Source: Pseudomonadota bacterium (GTDB taxonomy: Bacteria; Pseudomonadota; Gammaproteobacteria; Burkholderiales; JAKAFK01). From it: DNA of 64,000 bases. The stretch's first letter is position 1. Each line of letters opens with the position of its first letter. Below are positions 44,205 to 53,681 of the stretch, piece by piece. The notes below the pieces were generated by a model. It was not told the DNA's origin. It saw nothing but the letters and a program-made list of their open reading frames with translations, and searched no databases. The stretch covers positions 21,258-85,257 of the forward strand of contig JAKAFK010000008.1 of the NCBI GenBank assembly GCA_021817985.1, in the 5' to 3' direction. The position numbers and the translations under genes are program-made.

Positions 44205-44645
44205 AGATGTATAGCAAGGTGCGGTGTTCCAAGGTGCGCAAGGCGGACGAGGAAGGGCAAGCGAGACTCAAGGGTTCGACCTACCTGCTGCTGAAGAACC
44301 GCGACCAACTGGGCGAAGATCAACATCGTATCCACGCTCAAGGGGTAGCCGCAGGCGACCTGGCGCGATCCACCGTCCGTCGAGGCCATGCATGTGCGTA
44401 TTGAGGACTGGTGCGGCCTGGCGTAAGCCAGCAAGATCGCGCCGCTCAAATCGTTCAGCGAGACGATACGCAGTCACGCCGAGGGGCAACTATGCGGCCT
44501 ACCCAGTCACCAGCGCCGTCATTGAGGGGGGCAACGTCGGCATCGGCCTGATCCGCAAGCGGGCCAGGGGCCTATTGGACACCGAGCACTTCAAGCTCAA
44601 AATACGGCAGCCCAACCGGCCCGACACGGCCGAGCCCTTCTACCC
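44205..44645 (+). pseudogene. Remnant of an ISL3-family transposase
   Basis: Two blocks match the C-terminal part of ISL3 transposases. The first is GSTYLLLKNRDQLGEDQ. The second is VTSAVIEGGNVGIGLIRKRA with ARGLLDTEHFKLKIRQ, in which the catalytic Glu is in IEGGN. They lie in different frames with stops between them, and the N-terminal half is absent. The remnant is inactive. The remaining bases between 43951 and 44932 contain no intact gene. Confidence 0.7.
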
Positions 44646-45001
44646 ATTACCCAGGCCGAGTTGCCCGTAGCAAAGGGGCCTCGGAAAACGACAAAACTAC
44701 CGTATAAAATCGACGAAGGACCAAATGTTGCATGCTCCTCGCGGCGACGCGATGAATACCTATGCAACACGACGGCCGCACTGCGATCCACGATTGCGCA
44801 TAATCTTCGGACGAAATATGCCAGCCAAATGTTGACGGCACGCCCAGCCCACATTAGACTCCACAGTCGCGGGGCGAAGCTTCCCATTGCTATAAGAATT
44901 CAAAAAGTGATTCCTCGCCGGCGTACAAAAAAATGTCGGAAAGGTGTTCCTCCGGCCCCAAGTTAGCCTGCGTTGCAGCTGCTGCGAGTCCATCTGCCTT
45001 C

Positions 45002-45424
45002 ATGGATAAAACATTGAGGTCTTCTCTGGCCAACGGAGTCTTGGCGCGTTATTTCATCGTCGGCGCTTGTGCAGCCGCTGTGGATATCGGAGTGTTTCTT
45101 CTCCTCGCGACACTAGCCGGTGTCGGCTATCTTTGGGCGGCAACGATCAGCTTCGTTCTCGGAACCCTGGTCAATTACTGGCTCAGCATTGCGTATGCCT
45201 TCCGGAACGCCAACAAATACTCTCGACATGTAGAAATCGTATTCATTTATCTGGTCAGTGGCATCGGACTTGGATTGCATCAGGCCATTCTCTTCGGACT
45301 GGTTGCCAAAGCGGGGATGGCGCTGTTGCCCGCAAAGCTGGGTGCAACGGGAGTGGTGTTCATCTGGAACTACTGGTCTAGAAAGCAATTTATTTTCGCC
45401 AAGCCGGGAGCCGCCAGGGCGTGA
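45002..45424 (+). CDS. GtrA-family membrane protein
   Basis: A 140-residue protein with four hydrophobic helices, starting near [20 protein letters not shown], the family signature. GtrA-like proteins are thought to flip or present the polyprenyl-linked sugar used by GtrB/GT-C modification systems. The next gene is a GtrB/DPM1-like GT2 and the one after it a GT-C protein, which is the usual three-part set. ATG 45002 is chosen; an in-frame ATG at 44933 would add a 23-residue leader lacking conservation. The stop overlaps the GTG start of the next gene. Confidence 0.85.
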   Translation: MDKTLRSSLANGVLARYFIVGACAAAVDIGVFLLLATLAGVGYLWAATISFVLGTLVNYWLSIAYAFRNANKYSRHVEIVFIYLVSGIGLGLHQAILFGLVAKAGMALLPAKLGATGVVFIWNYWSRKQFIFAKPGAARA

Positions 45425-46125
45425 CCCATAAACTATCCGTCGTGGTGCCCTGCTACAACGAACAGGCCACCATAGAACAACTGATCGCGGCCGTCAGACA
45501 TGCCCCTGTTGAGAATATTGAGCTCATCGTCGTTAATGACGCCTCGACGGACGGTGTCCGCGCCCTCTTGGAAGGAACGCTTCGCGATCAGATTGATGTT
45601 TTGGTTCACCACGAAGTCAACCAAGGCAAGGGGGCGGCATTGCGCACGGGCATCCAGCATGCCACCGGCGACTTCGTGATCATTCAGGATGCAGACCTGG
45701 AATACGACCCACAGGACTATCCCAAGCTACTGAAGCCGCTGCTCGACGGCAAGGCTGACGTCGTGTTCGGCAGCCGATTCCTGGGGGGCGAGTGCCATCG
45801 CGTCCTCTACTTCTGGCACTCGATGGGCAACAAGTTTCTCACCCTTTGCTCGAATATCTTCAGCGATCTCAACCTCACCGACATGGAAACCTGTTACAAG
45901 GTGTTCCGGCGGGCGGTCATTCAAAGCATTTCCATTCGGGAGAATCGCTTCGGCTTTGAACCCGAGGTGACATTGAAGGTGTCCCGAATCCCGGGAATAC
46001 GAGTCTACGAAGTCGGCATCTCCTATTCCGGCCGGACGTATCGCGAGGGCAAGAAGATCGGCTGGAAAGACGGCATCCGCGCTATTTATTGCATCCTCAA
46101 ATACGGACTGTTGCGCCATGATTGA
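45421..46125 (+). CDS. GtrB/DPM1-like family 2 glycosyltransferase
   Basis: A 234-residue transferase that would charge a polyprenyl phosphate with a sugar. Its motifs are [40 protein letters not shown] and SRFLGG; no C-terminal membrane helices are present. It starts at a GTG overlapping the gtrA stop (GTGA), so it is tightly coupled. The product would be flipped by GtrA and used by the following GT-C enzyme. Confidence 0.87.
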   Translation: MTHKLSVVVPCYNEQATIEQLIAAVRHAPVENIELIVVNDASTDGVRALLEGTLRDQIDVLVHHEVNQGKGAALRTGIQHATGDFVIIQDADLEYDPQDYPKLLKPLLDGKADVVFGSRFLGGECHRVLYFWHSMGNKFLTLCSNIFSDLNLTDMETCYKVFRRAVIQSISIRENRFGFEPEVTLKVSRIPGIRVYEVGISYSGRTYREGKKIGWKDGIRAIYCILKYGLLRHD

Positions 46126-47695
46126 GTTATTCGGGAAACGCCCGACCCGCCTTCTGTCCGCTTCGGATCTTTGGGCATTACTCGCTTGGCTCATCCTTGC
46201 CGCGGGCTATTATGTGTGGACATGGAGCCCTGTCCTCGCCAACTTCGGCGGAGACAACGCTGTCTATCTCATGACGGCCGAATCGTATTCTCCCTATTTT
46301 AGCCATGGTCCGGTGGCGCAATTCTTCGCCAGCCATAGCCAATACCCCCCACTGTTCCCATTCATGCTGGCGATTCTTGGCGGCGGCAAGAGTCTCCTGG
46401 TCTCGCATCTGATCACCACCACATTTCTCGTTGCGGCACTACCCGTCTTTTACGTTCTGCTTAAAACCCAAGAGCTTGGCAAATGGAAATCGCTAGCGCT
46501 CGTGGCCCTTTTCGCGCTTCTGCCTGGCACATACATGGAGGCGCTCGACATTTTGAGCGAGAACCTGTACCTCTTGTTCACGCTGACGGCCTTGCTTTGC
46601 GTTTCGCTCGCGGACACCACGTCGAGCCGCGGGTGGCTTTGGGCCGCAGCCGTATCCATTGCAGCCGCGTGTCTCACGCGAAGCGCCGGAGTGGCCCTTG
46701 CAGTGGCCTTCGGGCTTTATCTTTGGGCAAGCAAGACGCCGAGGAAGACGGCCCTGTTTGGAGCGGCGATCCTGCCCATGTTCGCCTGGCAAGCAGTTGG
46801 ACAGGGCTCGGGCCGCGCCAACTATTACAGATCGCTTGTGCAGACGTTCTCCCACCATCCGCTGCAAGCCCTGCAGAACCAGATGAGCGTCGAAATGCAT
46901 GCGCTTGGCTATGGATGGCTCGCAAATTTCATCGATGCCCGATACGCGATCTGGGCGATTGCCCTCATAGGGCTACTGTGTCTCGCCGGGACACTCCACC
47001 GCCTGATCCAGAAAAAGATCGATGGGTTCTACATCGCGCTGTACCTCGCGCTCATCTTGATTTGGCCGTTTCCCGATGAGGCTACCCGTTTCGCATTCGT
47101 GATCGTGCCTATCCTGCTCATGCAGGGCACGCTGCTCGCCACCAACCTCGCGCGCGCCGCATCGGCGAAGACACCTCTGGCCGGCTTGTTGCCCGCGGTC
47201 GTTCTCCTCGTACCCGCCCTGCTGGTTGCCCCAACGGTCGGTCTGACGATCCAGCGTTTCCAAACGCCCCTTCCGCCAAATCTGGAACCCTATAAGCATA
47301 CGCCGGGTTGGTACGCGGCAGATCCACGCGAAGCAGTCGATCATATCCAATTCAATGCCGGTTTCGAAGGCTCGTTCATGGCTGTCAAACAAGCTGTCCC
47401 CGCCCATGCCTGCATTTTCTCCATCAAGCCATCGATTGTCAGCTATCTTTCCGGGCGCATGAGCGTTTCACCGCCTGTAGGAAGTACAAATGCGGGTGAA
47501 TTCAGTACTGGCCTTCGCAAAGCGGGTTGCAGATACGTCTATTTTGCCCCATTCGCCAGCCCGACGTTTCCGCAGCCGTTCTATCCTGCCGCAAGGCTCG
47601 GCAATACGGTCAAGGTGGTCGCGGATTATCAGATCGGCCACGAAAAGAACGGCATGATTGGCCTGGTAGGTGTCCTGGGCGAACTCACGCGCTAG
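46118..47695 (+). CDS. GT-C-fold membrane glycosyltransferase-like protein
   Basis: A 525-residue protein with about ten hydrophobic helices. The first periplasmic loop has an acidic NFGGDNAVY, in the place of the GT-C catalytic acid, and the protein ends in a soluble domain. With the GtrA- and GtrB-like proteins it completes a modification module that adds a sugar from a polyprenyl carrier to a surface acceptor. The start overlaps the stop of the upstream gene by eight bases. It does not share the marker motifs of the 34 kb and 51-55 kb paralogues. Confidence 0.75.
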   Translation: MIELFGKRPTRLLSASDLWALLAWLILAAGYYVWTWSPVLANFGGDNAVYLMTAESYSPYFSHGPVAQFFASHSQYPPLFPFMLAILGGGKSLLVSHLITTTFLVAALPVFYVLLKTQELGKWKSLALVALFALLPGTYMEALDILSENLYLLFTLTALLCVSLADTTSSRGWLWAAAVSIAAACLTRSAGVALAVAFGLYLWASKTPRKTALFGAAILPMFAWQAVGQGSGRANYYRSLVQTFSHHPLQALQNQMSVEMHALGYGWLANFIDARYAIWAIALIGLLCLAGTLHRLIQKKIDGFYIALYLALILIWPFPDEATRFAFVIVPILLMQGTLLATNLARAASAKTPLAGLLPAVVLLVPALLVAPTVGLTIQRFQTPLPPNLEPYKHTPGWYAADPREAVDHIQFNAGFEGSFMAVKQAVPAHACIFSIKPSIVSYLSGRMSVSPPVGSTNAGEFSTGLRKAGCRYVYFAPFASPTFPQPFYPAARLGNTVKVVADYQIGHEKNGMIGLVGVLGELTR

Positions 47696-48093
47696 CGGAG
47701 GTCCGACCTCAGGTCTGTGATGCGATCGCGCGTCGACATGGCCCCAGACATCGCGCTCGCTTGAGATCAACCCGGTTCACGATCGATGTGCCAAGCGATA
47801 GATCAGCGTCGGGACGATCGGGCTCATGCGGTCGAGGACGGAATCCGGCAGTTTGGCAGCCAGTGCCGCAACGCGCCCTTGGCCCCCTTCCTTCCAATGC
47901 CAGCGTCTCACTGAGCGCCCGGGTGCAAAGGTTTTGGTAGGCAAAACCAGCCCTTCCAAGAAGCGCTTCCAGGGCGTGAAGTGGCAGCGGTTCGCAGTCA
48001 TAATGCGATCCTCGTCCCATCAGACGCACATAAGGGCTGCGCAGAGCCCGTGGCAGCCAGCTTATTGATCCGGCTAGGTGAAGTTTGAAGTTG

Positions 48094-48990
48094 TCATGCT
48101 GCATATTTCACACGCGGATCCTGGAAATATTTTTTGACGCGCTCAGGCGTCTGCTCCAATGTTTCCATGTGCTCGACTGCGGCGGCTTTCAACTTGGCTT
48201 TGGTGCGCGCCGGGACTCTTGAACCCATGGCCTGCTTCAGGTCGGCGTTGAGCCGCTCTTCCGGGTTCAGCTCGGGGCTGTAGCTTGGGAGATAGAACAA
48301 TTCAATCCTGTCCTTGCGCTCTTCCACCCAGGTCTTGACCGGCTTACTGTGATGGACCCGTAGGTTGTTGTCGAGAATCAAGAACACCTTGCGGCCCGCA
48401 TCCTTGATCAAAGCCTCCAGAAATTCAATCAGCTTGTCCGCGTTGAACGCCTCGTCGATGATCATCCACCGGGTCTTGCCTTGGTTGGTGACCGTGGCGA
48501 TCATCGATAATTTCTGGCGTGTGCCGCCCACGGTATAGGTCACGGGCGTTTTGCCAACGGGGGCGTAGCAGCGTCCACGCACATCGGTATTGACCAGCGC
48601 CGTTTCGTCGCCCCAGTGAATCTCGCCACCTTCGTCCTTGGCGCGTTGTTCAATGGCCGGGGATTCCTCGTCCAGCCACTTCTTGACCGCCTCAGGACGT
48701 TGCTCGTAGGCCTTCTTGATCGGTTTCTGCGGGGTGAAACCCCAGCGTTTGAGGTAGTTGCCAACCCCACGGACAGAAAGTTTGATCTTGCATTCGCGCT
48801 CGATCAGTTCCATGACAGCTGCCGGGTTCCACAGAGCGAATTCCATCTTCAGTTGTTCCGGTCGCTTATCGCAGATGATTTGCCGGATGGATCGCTCTTG
48901 CGCTTCGGTCAGCTGGCGGCCCTCACCCCTACGCCTGCCCCGTGAGGCACGGTTTGATCGCGGCGAGCCCGCCCCGTTCGTACCGATCAA
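48094..48990 (-). CDS. IS630-family transposase, catalytic part
   Basis: A 298-residue frame containing the DDE-type core: IHWGDETALVNTD (first Asp), FLILDNNLRVHHS (second Asp; DNN in place of the common DNA) and SPELNPEERLNADLKQ (Glu). The N-terminal helix-turn-helix piece is in the overlapping frame 48929-49141. The two frames are offset by +1 relative to the upstream reading, so joining them needs a frameshift near 48955. This is either programmed or, since the ancestral reading through ...RGRRRGEGR looks continuous, a single-base mutation. Confidence 0.85.
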   Translation of the reverse strand: MIGTNGAGSPRSNRASRGRRRGEGRQLTEAQERSIRQIICDKRPEQLKMEFALWNPAAVMELIERECKIKLSVRGVGNYLKRWGFTPQKPIKKAYEQRPEAVKKWLDEESPAIEQRAKDEGGEIHWGDETALVNTDVRGRCYAPVGKTPVTYTVGGTRQKLSMIATVTNQGKTRWMIIDEAFNADKLIEFLEALIKDAGRKVFLILDNNLRVHHSKPVKTWVEERKDRIELFYLPSYSPELNPEERLNADLKQAMGSRVPARTKAKLKAAAVEHMETLEQTPERVKKYFQDPRVKYAA

Positions 48991-49141
48991 TGGCGCCGCG
49001 CACCGTCGGGTACGTAAGCCCCGTCAACTCCACGATGCGCATCACACCAACCCCTTTGCGATGCAGTCGCACGACTTGCTTGCGGCGCTCGTGCAACCGC
49101 TCCAATGTCTGAAATCTTGCGTCTTCTTTATCCATGCACAT
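48929..49141 (-). CDS. IS630-family transposase, N-terminal DNA-binding part
   Basis: A 70-residue frame with a helix-turn-helix (RIVELTGLTYPTVRGAIDRY), the start of the IS630 transposase. It ends a few codons into the catalytic frame. The ATG 49141 lies about 48 bases inside the right end of the element. Confidence 0.8.
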   Translation of the reverse strand: MCMDKEDARFQTLERLHERRKQVVRLHRKGVGVMRIVELTGLTYPTVRGAIDRYERGGLAAIKPCLTGQA

Positions 49142-49441
49142 CAGACCAAGTCGCGCACATAAAGTTCAAACTTTATCGTACCGTGTCAATAGAAACGCGA
49201 GTTTGAAGTGCGGCTCGACGAGCATCCAGCGGTTTGGAACGGCCAGGTATGCCGTCGCATCGTCCCGCATGACCCTGCGCCTCGGACAAGAGGAGAGCAT
49301 GCGGCTGCCGCGCCGGTGCTCGCTGACTCATGAAAAGGATTCCCGGGCCATGCGCCAGTTGGCCGTTTTCTCAGGCCTCATCCTTCCGCGCACGCCGCGA
49401 CGATGCAAGGCAAGCAAGCTCATCGTCCCCAGGAGGCTGGA

Positions 49442-50581
49442 TCAACGGACAAGTGGAGCAATGATACTCCGCAAACGTTCGCCGAACTTGTCCCACGAGA
49501 ACGATGCCGCAAATTCTCGTGCAGACGCCGGTGCAATCTCCATTGAATTATCCAGCACACGCACAATGGCATCGGCAAGCCCACGATAGTCCCCGGACGC
49601 GACCAGCCTTCCCGATATGCCCTCCCTGACAGCATCAGGAACGCCTCCCACCGCAAACCCGACCGTTGGCAGTCCATGGGACGCAGCTTCGACTGCGACC
49701 ATGCCGAATCCTTCGACGTCATGCGGGCTCGCCAAGACGGGAAAGACCAGCATCTGACTCGCGGCGTACGCCTGGGACAGTTCGGCATCCTCGACTTCAC
49801 CGAGCAGGAGAACGTGATTCTCCACCCCTGCGGAGCGCGCCGTGGCGCGGATCTTCTCCATCATGTTGCCAGTGCTTCCGGCAAGAGCCTGGGTGGCTTC
49901 GCCGCCGACAACGACCAGTAGAATGTCCGGCTTCCGGGCAACCAAGCCAGGCATGCAGCGCTCGACAAACTCCAACACCCCCTTGCGCGCGGTCAAGCGC
50001 CCAACGATCAAGAGTATCGGTCGTGTGCCCGCGCGAATATGGTCCCGGAAGGATTGCCCATCTGGGACATCATCGGCTTCAGGGAGGCTGACGCCAGGAT
50101 TTAGCACATGGATCCGAGATTCTTGCACACGGCATTGCCGGGCCAGCATCGCCGTATGGCGGCTGTTGGCGATGACTGCATCGCAACTTCGAATGGCGGG
50201 CAGAAAGCCATAGTGGTACAAAAGGTGCGGCGCAACCAAATCAAGCCCATGCACATAGGTCATTGCGGGCACACCCAGCCGCCTGGCTGCGGCCCATGCG
50301 GCTGGCGCCGTCACGCCGCTGCCGGAAAAGACGAGATCCGGACGCTCTCGCCCGGCAAGGGCAAACGTCCTGGCCATGCACATCGGCACGAAGCGCCAAA
50401 GCGGTCGGGCAGGAAAAGAAACATGGCGTGTCCCGGGAGCCAGATGCGCGGCGCAGCCATGCGGACCCGACACGGACACTTCGAACGCCTTTTGCAGTTC
50501 AAGGTAGACGTGGTAGTTGAGCCGCTCCATGCCCCCCGTCAATGGCGGAAAGTTACGCGTTACCAGGAGTATCTTGGCCAC
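49442..50581 (-). CDS. Family 4 glycosyltransferase
   Basis: A 379-residue GT-B enzyme. The N-terminal Gly-rich motif is VTRNFPPLTGGMERLN. The donor-binding C-terminal domain includes LLIVGRLTARKGVLEFVE, FPVLASPHDVEGFGMVAVEA and the EX7E-like AASHGLPTVGFAVGG. It is cytoplasmic or peripheral and would transfer a hexose using an NDP- or GDP-sugar during glycan synthesis. It follows the DPM1-like gene by 70 bases. The DNA at its 3' end abuts the broken methyltransferase. Confidence 0.9.
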   Translation of the reverse strand: MAKILLVTRNFPPLTGGMERLNYHVYLELQKAFEVSVSGPHGCAAHLAPGTRHVSFPARPLWRFVPMCMARTFALAGRERPDLVFSGSGVTAPAAWAAARRLGVPAMTYVHGLDLVAPHLLYHYGFLPAIRSCDAVIANSRHTAMLARQCRVQESRIHVLNPGVSLPEADDVPDGQSFRDHIRAGTRPILLIVGRLTARKGVLEFVERCMPGLVARKPDILLVVVGGEATQALAGSTGNMMEKIRATARSAGVENHVLLLGEVEDAELSQAYAASQMLVFPVLASPHDVEGFGMVAVEAASHGLPTVGFAVGGVPDAVREGISGRLVASGDYRGLADAIVRVLDNSMEIAPASAREFAASFSWDKFGERLRSIIAPLVR

Positions 50582-50651
50582 GTGAGCCGTCCATCAACCC
50601 GTCATGAGGCGCACGATGCGCCGCGCAAGCAAAGCCCTGGCATCGATGGGC

Positions 50652-51503
50652 TCAATCCTCGCTGCCTTTATAATTCAGCGTGGTGATCTGCTCAGAAATC
50701 AGCGACATGAGGAAGATCAGGACCGACGTGATAAAGAGCAGCGCCGACATATTGGTGAAACGATGCATGGTCACGAAGGTATAAACGTAATACCCGAGGC
50801 CCGTCACGAAGAATCCCGCGCTGATGGGCAGGAAAAGCTTCAGCGGGGAATATAGGGTCCCGATCTTGAAGATGATGAGCAGGAAGCGGATCCCATCCCT
50901 GAAAATGCGCAGATGGCTCTTGCCCAACCGCTTCGGCGCAAAAATCGGGACATAGGCGACCGGGAAACCCGCACGGAAGAAGCTCATGGTGATCGTCGTG
51001 GGATACGAAAATCCATTCGGAAGCAGATAAAGAAATTTCCGGAATTTTCTTGCATCAACTGCGCGAAATCCCGAGGTGAGGTCCTCCACGGGCTTGCCCA
51101 CCATCCAGCTGGCCAAGCGATTGTATAATCCATTGGCCGCGGCGCGATGCACCCCCGCCTGAGAATTCGAAGTGCGCGCCCCGACCACCATATCGAAACC
51201 GGAGGCGAGCGTCTCGATGAGGCGCGGAATATCAGCCGGCTGATGCTGCCCGTCGGCATCCATGAATACGTAGGTATCCCCCTTGGCGGTGCGTGCCCCG
51301 GTCTTCACGGCCGCCCCGTTGCCCATGCTGTAGGGGTGCGAGACCACGCTAATCCCATGTTCTTGGCACACAGCAACCGTATCGTCGATCGAGCCGTCGT
51401 CGACGACGAGAATTTCTGCTTCGGGTACCTGCTTGCGCAGTTCGGGCAACAATCGCCTGAGCGAGGCCGCCTCATTTTTCGAAGGAAGGATAATGCTCAG
51501 CAT
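50652..51503 (-). CDS. DPM1/GtrB-like glycosyltransferase with C-terminal membrane helices
   Basis: A 283-residue transferase. GT2 motifs are ILPSKNEAASLRRLLPEL, LVVDDGSIDDT and VFMDADGQHQP, followed by KRLGKSHLRIFRDGIRFL. Two C-terminal hydrophobic helices (LFLPISAGFFVTGLGYYVYT and MSALLFITSVLIFLMSLI) anchor it. Such enzymes make polyprenyl-phosphate sugars, the donor for GT-C transferases. Two GT-C-like genes lie directly upstream, so it probably supplies them, with the pilin as a possible final acceptor. Confidence 0.87.
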   Translation of the reverse strand: MLSIILPSKNEAASLRRLLPELRKQVPEAEILVVDDGSIDDTVAVCQEHGISVVSHPYSMGNGAAVKTGARTAKGDTYVFMDADGQHQPADIPRLIETLASGFDMVVGARTSNSQAGVHRAAANGLYNRLASWMVGKPVEDLTSGFRAVDARKFRKFLYLLPNGFSYPTTITMSFFRAGFPVAYVPIFAPKRLGKSHLRIFRDGIRFLLIIFKIGTLYSPLKLFLPISAGFFVTGLGYYVYTFVTMHRFTNMSALLFITSVLIFLMSLISEQITTLNYKGSED

Positions 51504-51641
51504 CTTCTGTCTTTACAACGGAGGTAAAAGCCGGTGCGCGTCTGCGTCCTTTGCGCCAATTGCCCGCCAGTGAGATCGGGTCAGCAAGATCCAGACTCCG
51601 TTGAGCGAACACCCGGGCGGGGCCTCTAGCCAGATCAATCG

Positions 51642-53681
51642 CTATTTGTGGGCAGCGGGAGGCTTGCGTTGGGAAACCGCGCGCGGCGTGGCGGGATGTT
51701 TATCGGCAGCCTGCAGATCCCCCTCAATAATCTTACGCAGCCGCTCAATCTGGCGCGGATAATAATCGATATGGGCAAGCCACATAGCGCGCAGGTACCC
51801 TACCCCCCATTTTCCGGCTTCTGGTGAGCTCGGACGCGGAAACTCATCAATCACCTGAAGCGCGAGTGCCGGTTGGTGCGCGCTCGCCAAAAACGCCGCA
51901 TCGGTTAAGATCCCCTGATAGGAGGGGGCTTCTGCAAGGGCGCGCCTGAAGTCATCGAACGCCTGCATCGCGTTCCCCTTGGACAACACGTACAATCCTC
52001 GCTGCTCATATAGCTCGCGCCGCCAGTCCGGAATGGTCGCCGTGGCCGGACTCGCAAGACCTGACGAAACAGCTCTCTCAAAAAGATGAACGCCGGCAGA
52101 ACCGCAAGTCCCGCTTCGCAATCCGGTCAATAGCTCGTGCAGCTGGTAGCGCGTGACGTTGTCAGCGGCTCCCTGACTCCCAACATCGCTCACGAGCTCA
52201 GCCTGGAGACCATTCGACGGCACGCCTTGCGCGCATTGCGCGCCCAAGAGATCGATTTGCCCGAGTATATCATGCGGGTGTCGCTTCAATACATGTTGCA
52301 GCAACCGCTCTGCCTCCGCCGCATTCCCGGTCTTCATCCACAACTGCGCGAGGTATTCTGTAGCCAACGGCGAATCCGGATGTGCGCGATCCCAAGAAAC
52401 CGCTGCCACGAATGTCGTTCCCCACAAATTGGCACGCGCCAATGTTTCGCCGCTCAGCAAACCCAAGATGGAACATACGGCTACAATCCGCACACGGCTC
52501 GACATCCGCGGCGTCTGCACGATCCAGCCAGCCAGCGGAAGGAACAAAAACGAGGCCGGCAGGTAATTGCGGTGCTCAAAATACAACTGCAACTGGATCC
52601 AGGTCGACTCGACCACGTGCCCGGCAAGAAAAAACATGATTGCGACGGCGAGCATCGGTTGACGGTTCCGGGAACGCTCTGCGCCGACAATAAGTCCCGC
52701 AATGACGAGCCAGCTCAGCATCGTGCTCGGGGGGGAAAAAAACCCTCGTGAGATCAGGATGTCATCGTGAAAGAGGCCACCATAATGCGGGCGCGGCACG
52801 AGCAGCATGGTCAAATATTGCACCACGATGCGCCCCTCGGTCAGCAACCGTTGTCCCGGCGTGAAATTGCGGCCTTCAGCGTTGCCAGCCACCAGCGCCG
52901 GCAGGAAGGTCGCGAGATAGCCTAGTATCAGGAGCGACGGCAGATATAGAAACAGCACACGCCAGACCCGCCATCCGTGCTGCCGTTCCTCTGGAATCGG
53001 CGCGTGAACGGCCAATGCGTAGCGTTCAAGCACCAAGATGAAGACGGGCAGAAGCGCGCCGTTTTCTTTGGAGAGTATGGCCAGGGCGCCGCAACCTACC
53101 AGCCCAAAAGTCATATAGGCATACCCTCGAGCAACGCGACCACGGATGAGCAGATGGCGTCCGTGCAAATAGCACATAAGCGCCAGAAATACGAAGGTTG
53201 CGGCTAAAAGCGTCATCCGCTGCACGACGTAGAGCGTCGTCGACACCCAGAACGGGTGCAGGAACCAGATTCCGGCTCCAATAACCGCCACCCATGCGGC
53301 GCGGGATGCCGCGACATTGAGCGCACGACAGAATTGCCACAGCACGGCACAGAGCAGCACACCGTTTAACGCATGGATTAGGATATTGGTGTACTTGAAC
53401 GGAGCCGGGATGGATGGCCACGTATTGTCATCCAGCAAAAAGGCAGCCATTGAGACCGGACGCCCCAGGGGTCCGGAAAATCCCGACAACAGATACCTGA
53501 TTAGATGGTGAAGATTGTCGATCGGGCCGTGCTCGCCGAGAAGCGCTAAGTTGCTGAAATCATCGAATAGGAAGGGGCCTCGGATACCAGGCCAGTAAAC
53601 AGCAACAGCAACGACAATGACGATGACCAATAGCACCGAAGCGCCTAGGGTCTGCGTGTGTAGGTTAAGCCTATGACGCAT
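51642..53681 (-). CDS. GT-C-type glycosyltransferase-like protein with TPR-like tail (paralogue 2)
   Basis: A 679-residue membrane protein related to the 34 kb and 53.7 kb proteins. It has a single-gene family layout: a first loop with FDDFSNLALL, a block LYVVQRMTLLAATFVF, HDDILISRGFFSPPST, FEHRNYLPASFLF, then about 200 soluble residues with TPR-like repeats (TGNAAEAERLLQHVLKRHP). ATG 53681 overlaps the upstream paralogue's end by 11 bases. It probably transfers a sugar from a polyprenyl carrier to a periplasmic acceptor. The pilin gene two genes upstream makes pilin a candidate. Confidence 0.72.
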   Translation of the reverse strand: MRHRLNLHTQTLGASVLLVIVIVVAVAVYWPGIRGPFLFDDFSNLALLGEHGPIDNLHHLIRYLLSGFSGPLGRPVSMAAFLLDDNTWPSIPAPFKYTNILIHALNGVLLCAVLWQFCRALNVAASRAAWVAVIGAGIWFLHPFWVSTTLYVVQRMTLLAATFVFLALMCYLHGRHLLIRGRVARGYAYMTFGLVGCGALAILSKENGALLPVFILVLERYALAVHAPIPEERQHGWRVWRVLFLYLPSLLILGYLATFLPALVAGNAEGRNFTPGQRLLTEGRIVVQYLTMLLVPRPHYGGLFHDDILISRGFFSPPSTMLSWLVIAGLIVGAERSRNRQPMLAVAIMFFLAGHVVESTWIQLQLYFEHRNYLPASFLFLPLAGWIVQTPRMSSRVRIVAVCSILGLLSGETLARANLWGTTFVAAVSWDRAHPDSPLATEYLAQLWMKTGNAAEAERLLQHVLKRHPHDILGQIDLLGAQCAQGVPSNGLQAELVSDVGSQGAADNVTRYQLHELLTGLRSGTCGSAGVHLFERAVSSGLASPATATIPDWRRELYEQRGLYVLSKGNAMQAFDDFRRALAEAPSYQGILTDAAFLASAHQPALALQVIDEFPRPSSPEAGKWGVGYLRAMWLAHIDYYPRQIERLRKIIEGDLQAADKHPATPRAVSQRKPPAAHK

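Larger units (their letters stand above)
48065..49189 (-). mobile_element. IS630-family insertion sequence
   Basis: A 1125-bp element flanked by TA duplications (48063-48064 and 49190-49191). The terminal inverted repeats share TTGA..CGG and AAGTTTGAA.TT. It carries two overlapping transposase frames. Insertion at TA is the rule for the IS630/Tc1-mariner group. Confidence 0.9.
47777..49370 (-). pseudogene. SAM-dependent methyltransferase gene split by IS630 and further decayed
   Basis: Two halves flank the IS630. Upstream on the minus strand is DDATAYLAVPNRWMLVEPH, ending in FKLAFL at 49192. Downstream is SWLPRALRSPYVRLMGRG and SHYDCEPLPLHALEALLGRA, then, after a frameshift, LPDSVLDRMSPIVPTLIYRL. 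These are the C-terminal motifs of class I methyltransferases of glycan loci. Removing the element and one TA restores FKLAFLSWLPRALR in one frame. A second frameshift lies just before DDATAY, and the SAM-binding N-terminus is missing, apparently lost before the neighbouring GT4 gene. Confidence 0.8.

Noticed and set aside
48075..49180. Narrower IS630 boundaries at other TA dinucleotides
   Set aside because: The inverted repeats continue outward to TTGA, and only the boundaries 48065-49189 restore the methyltransferase reading frame.
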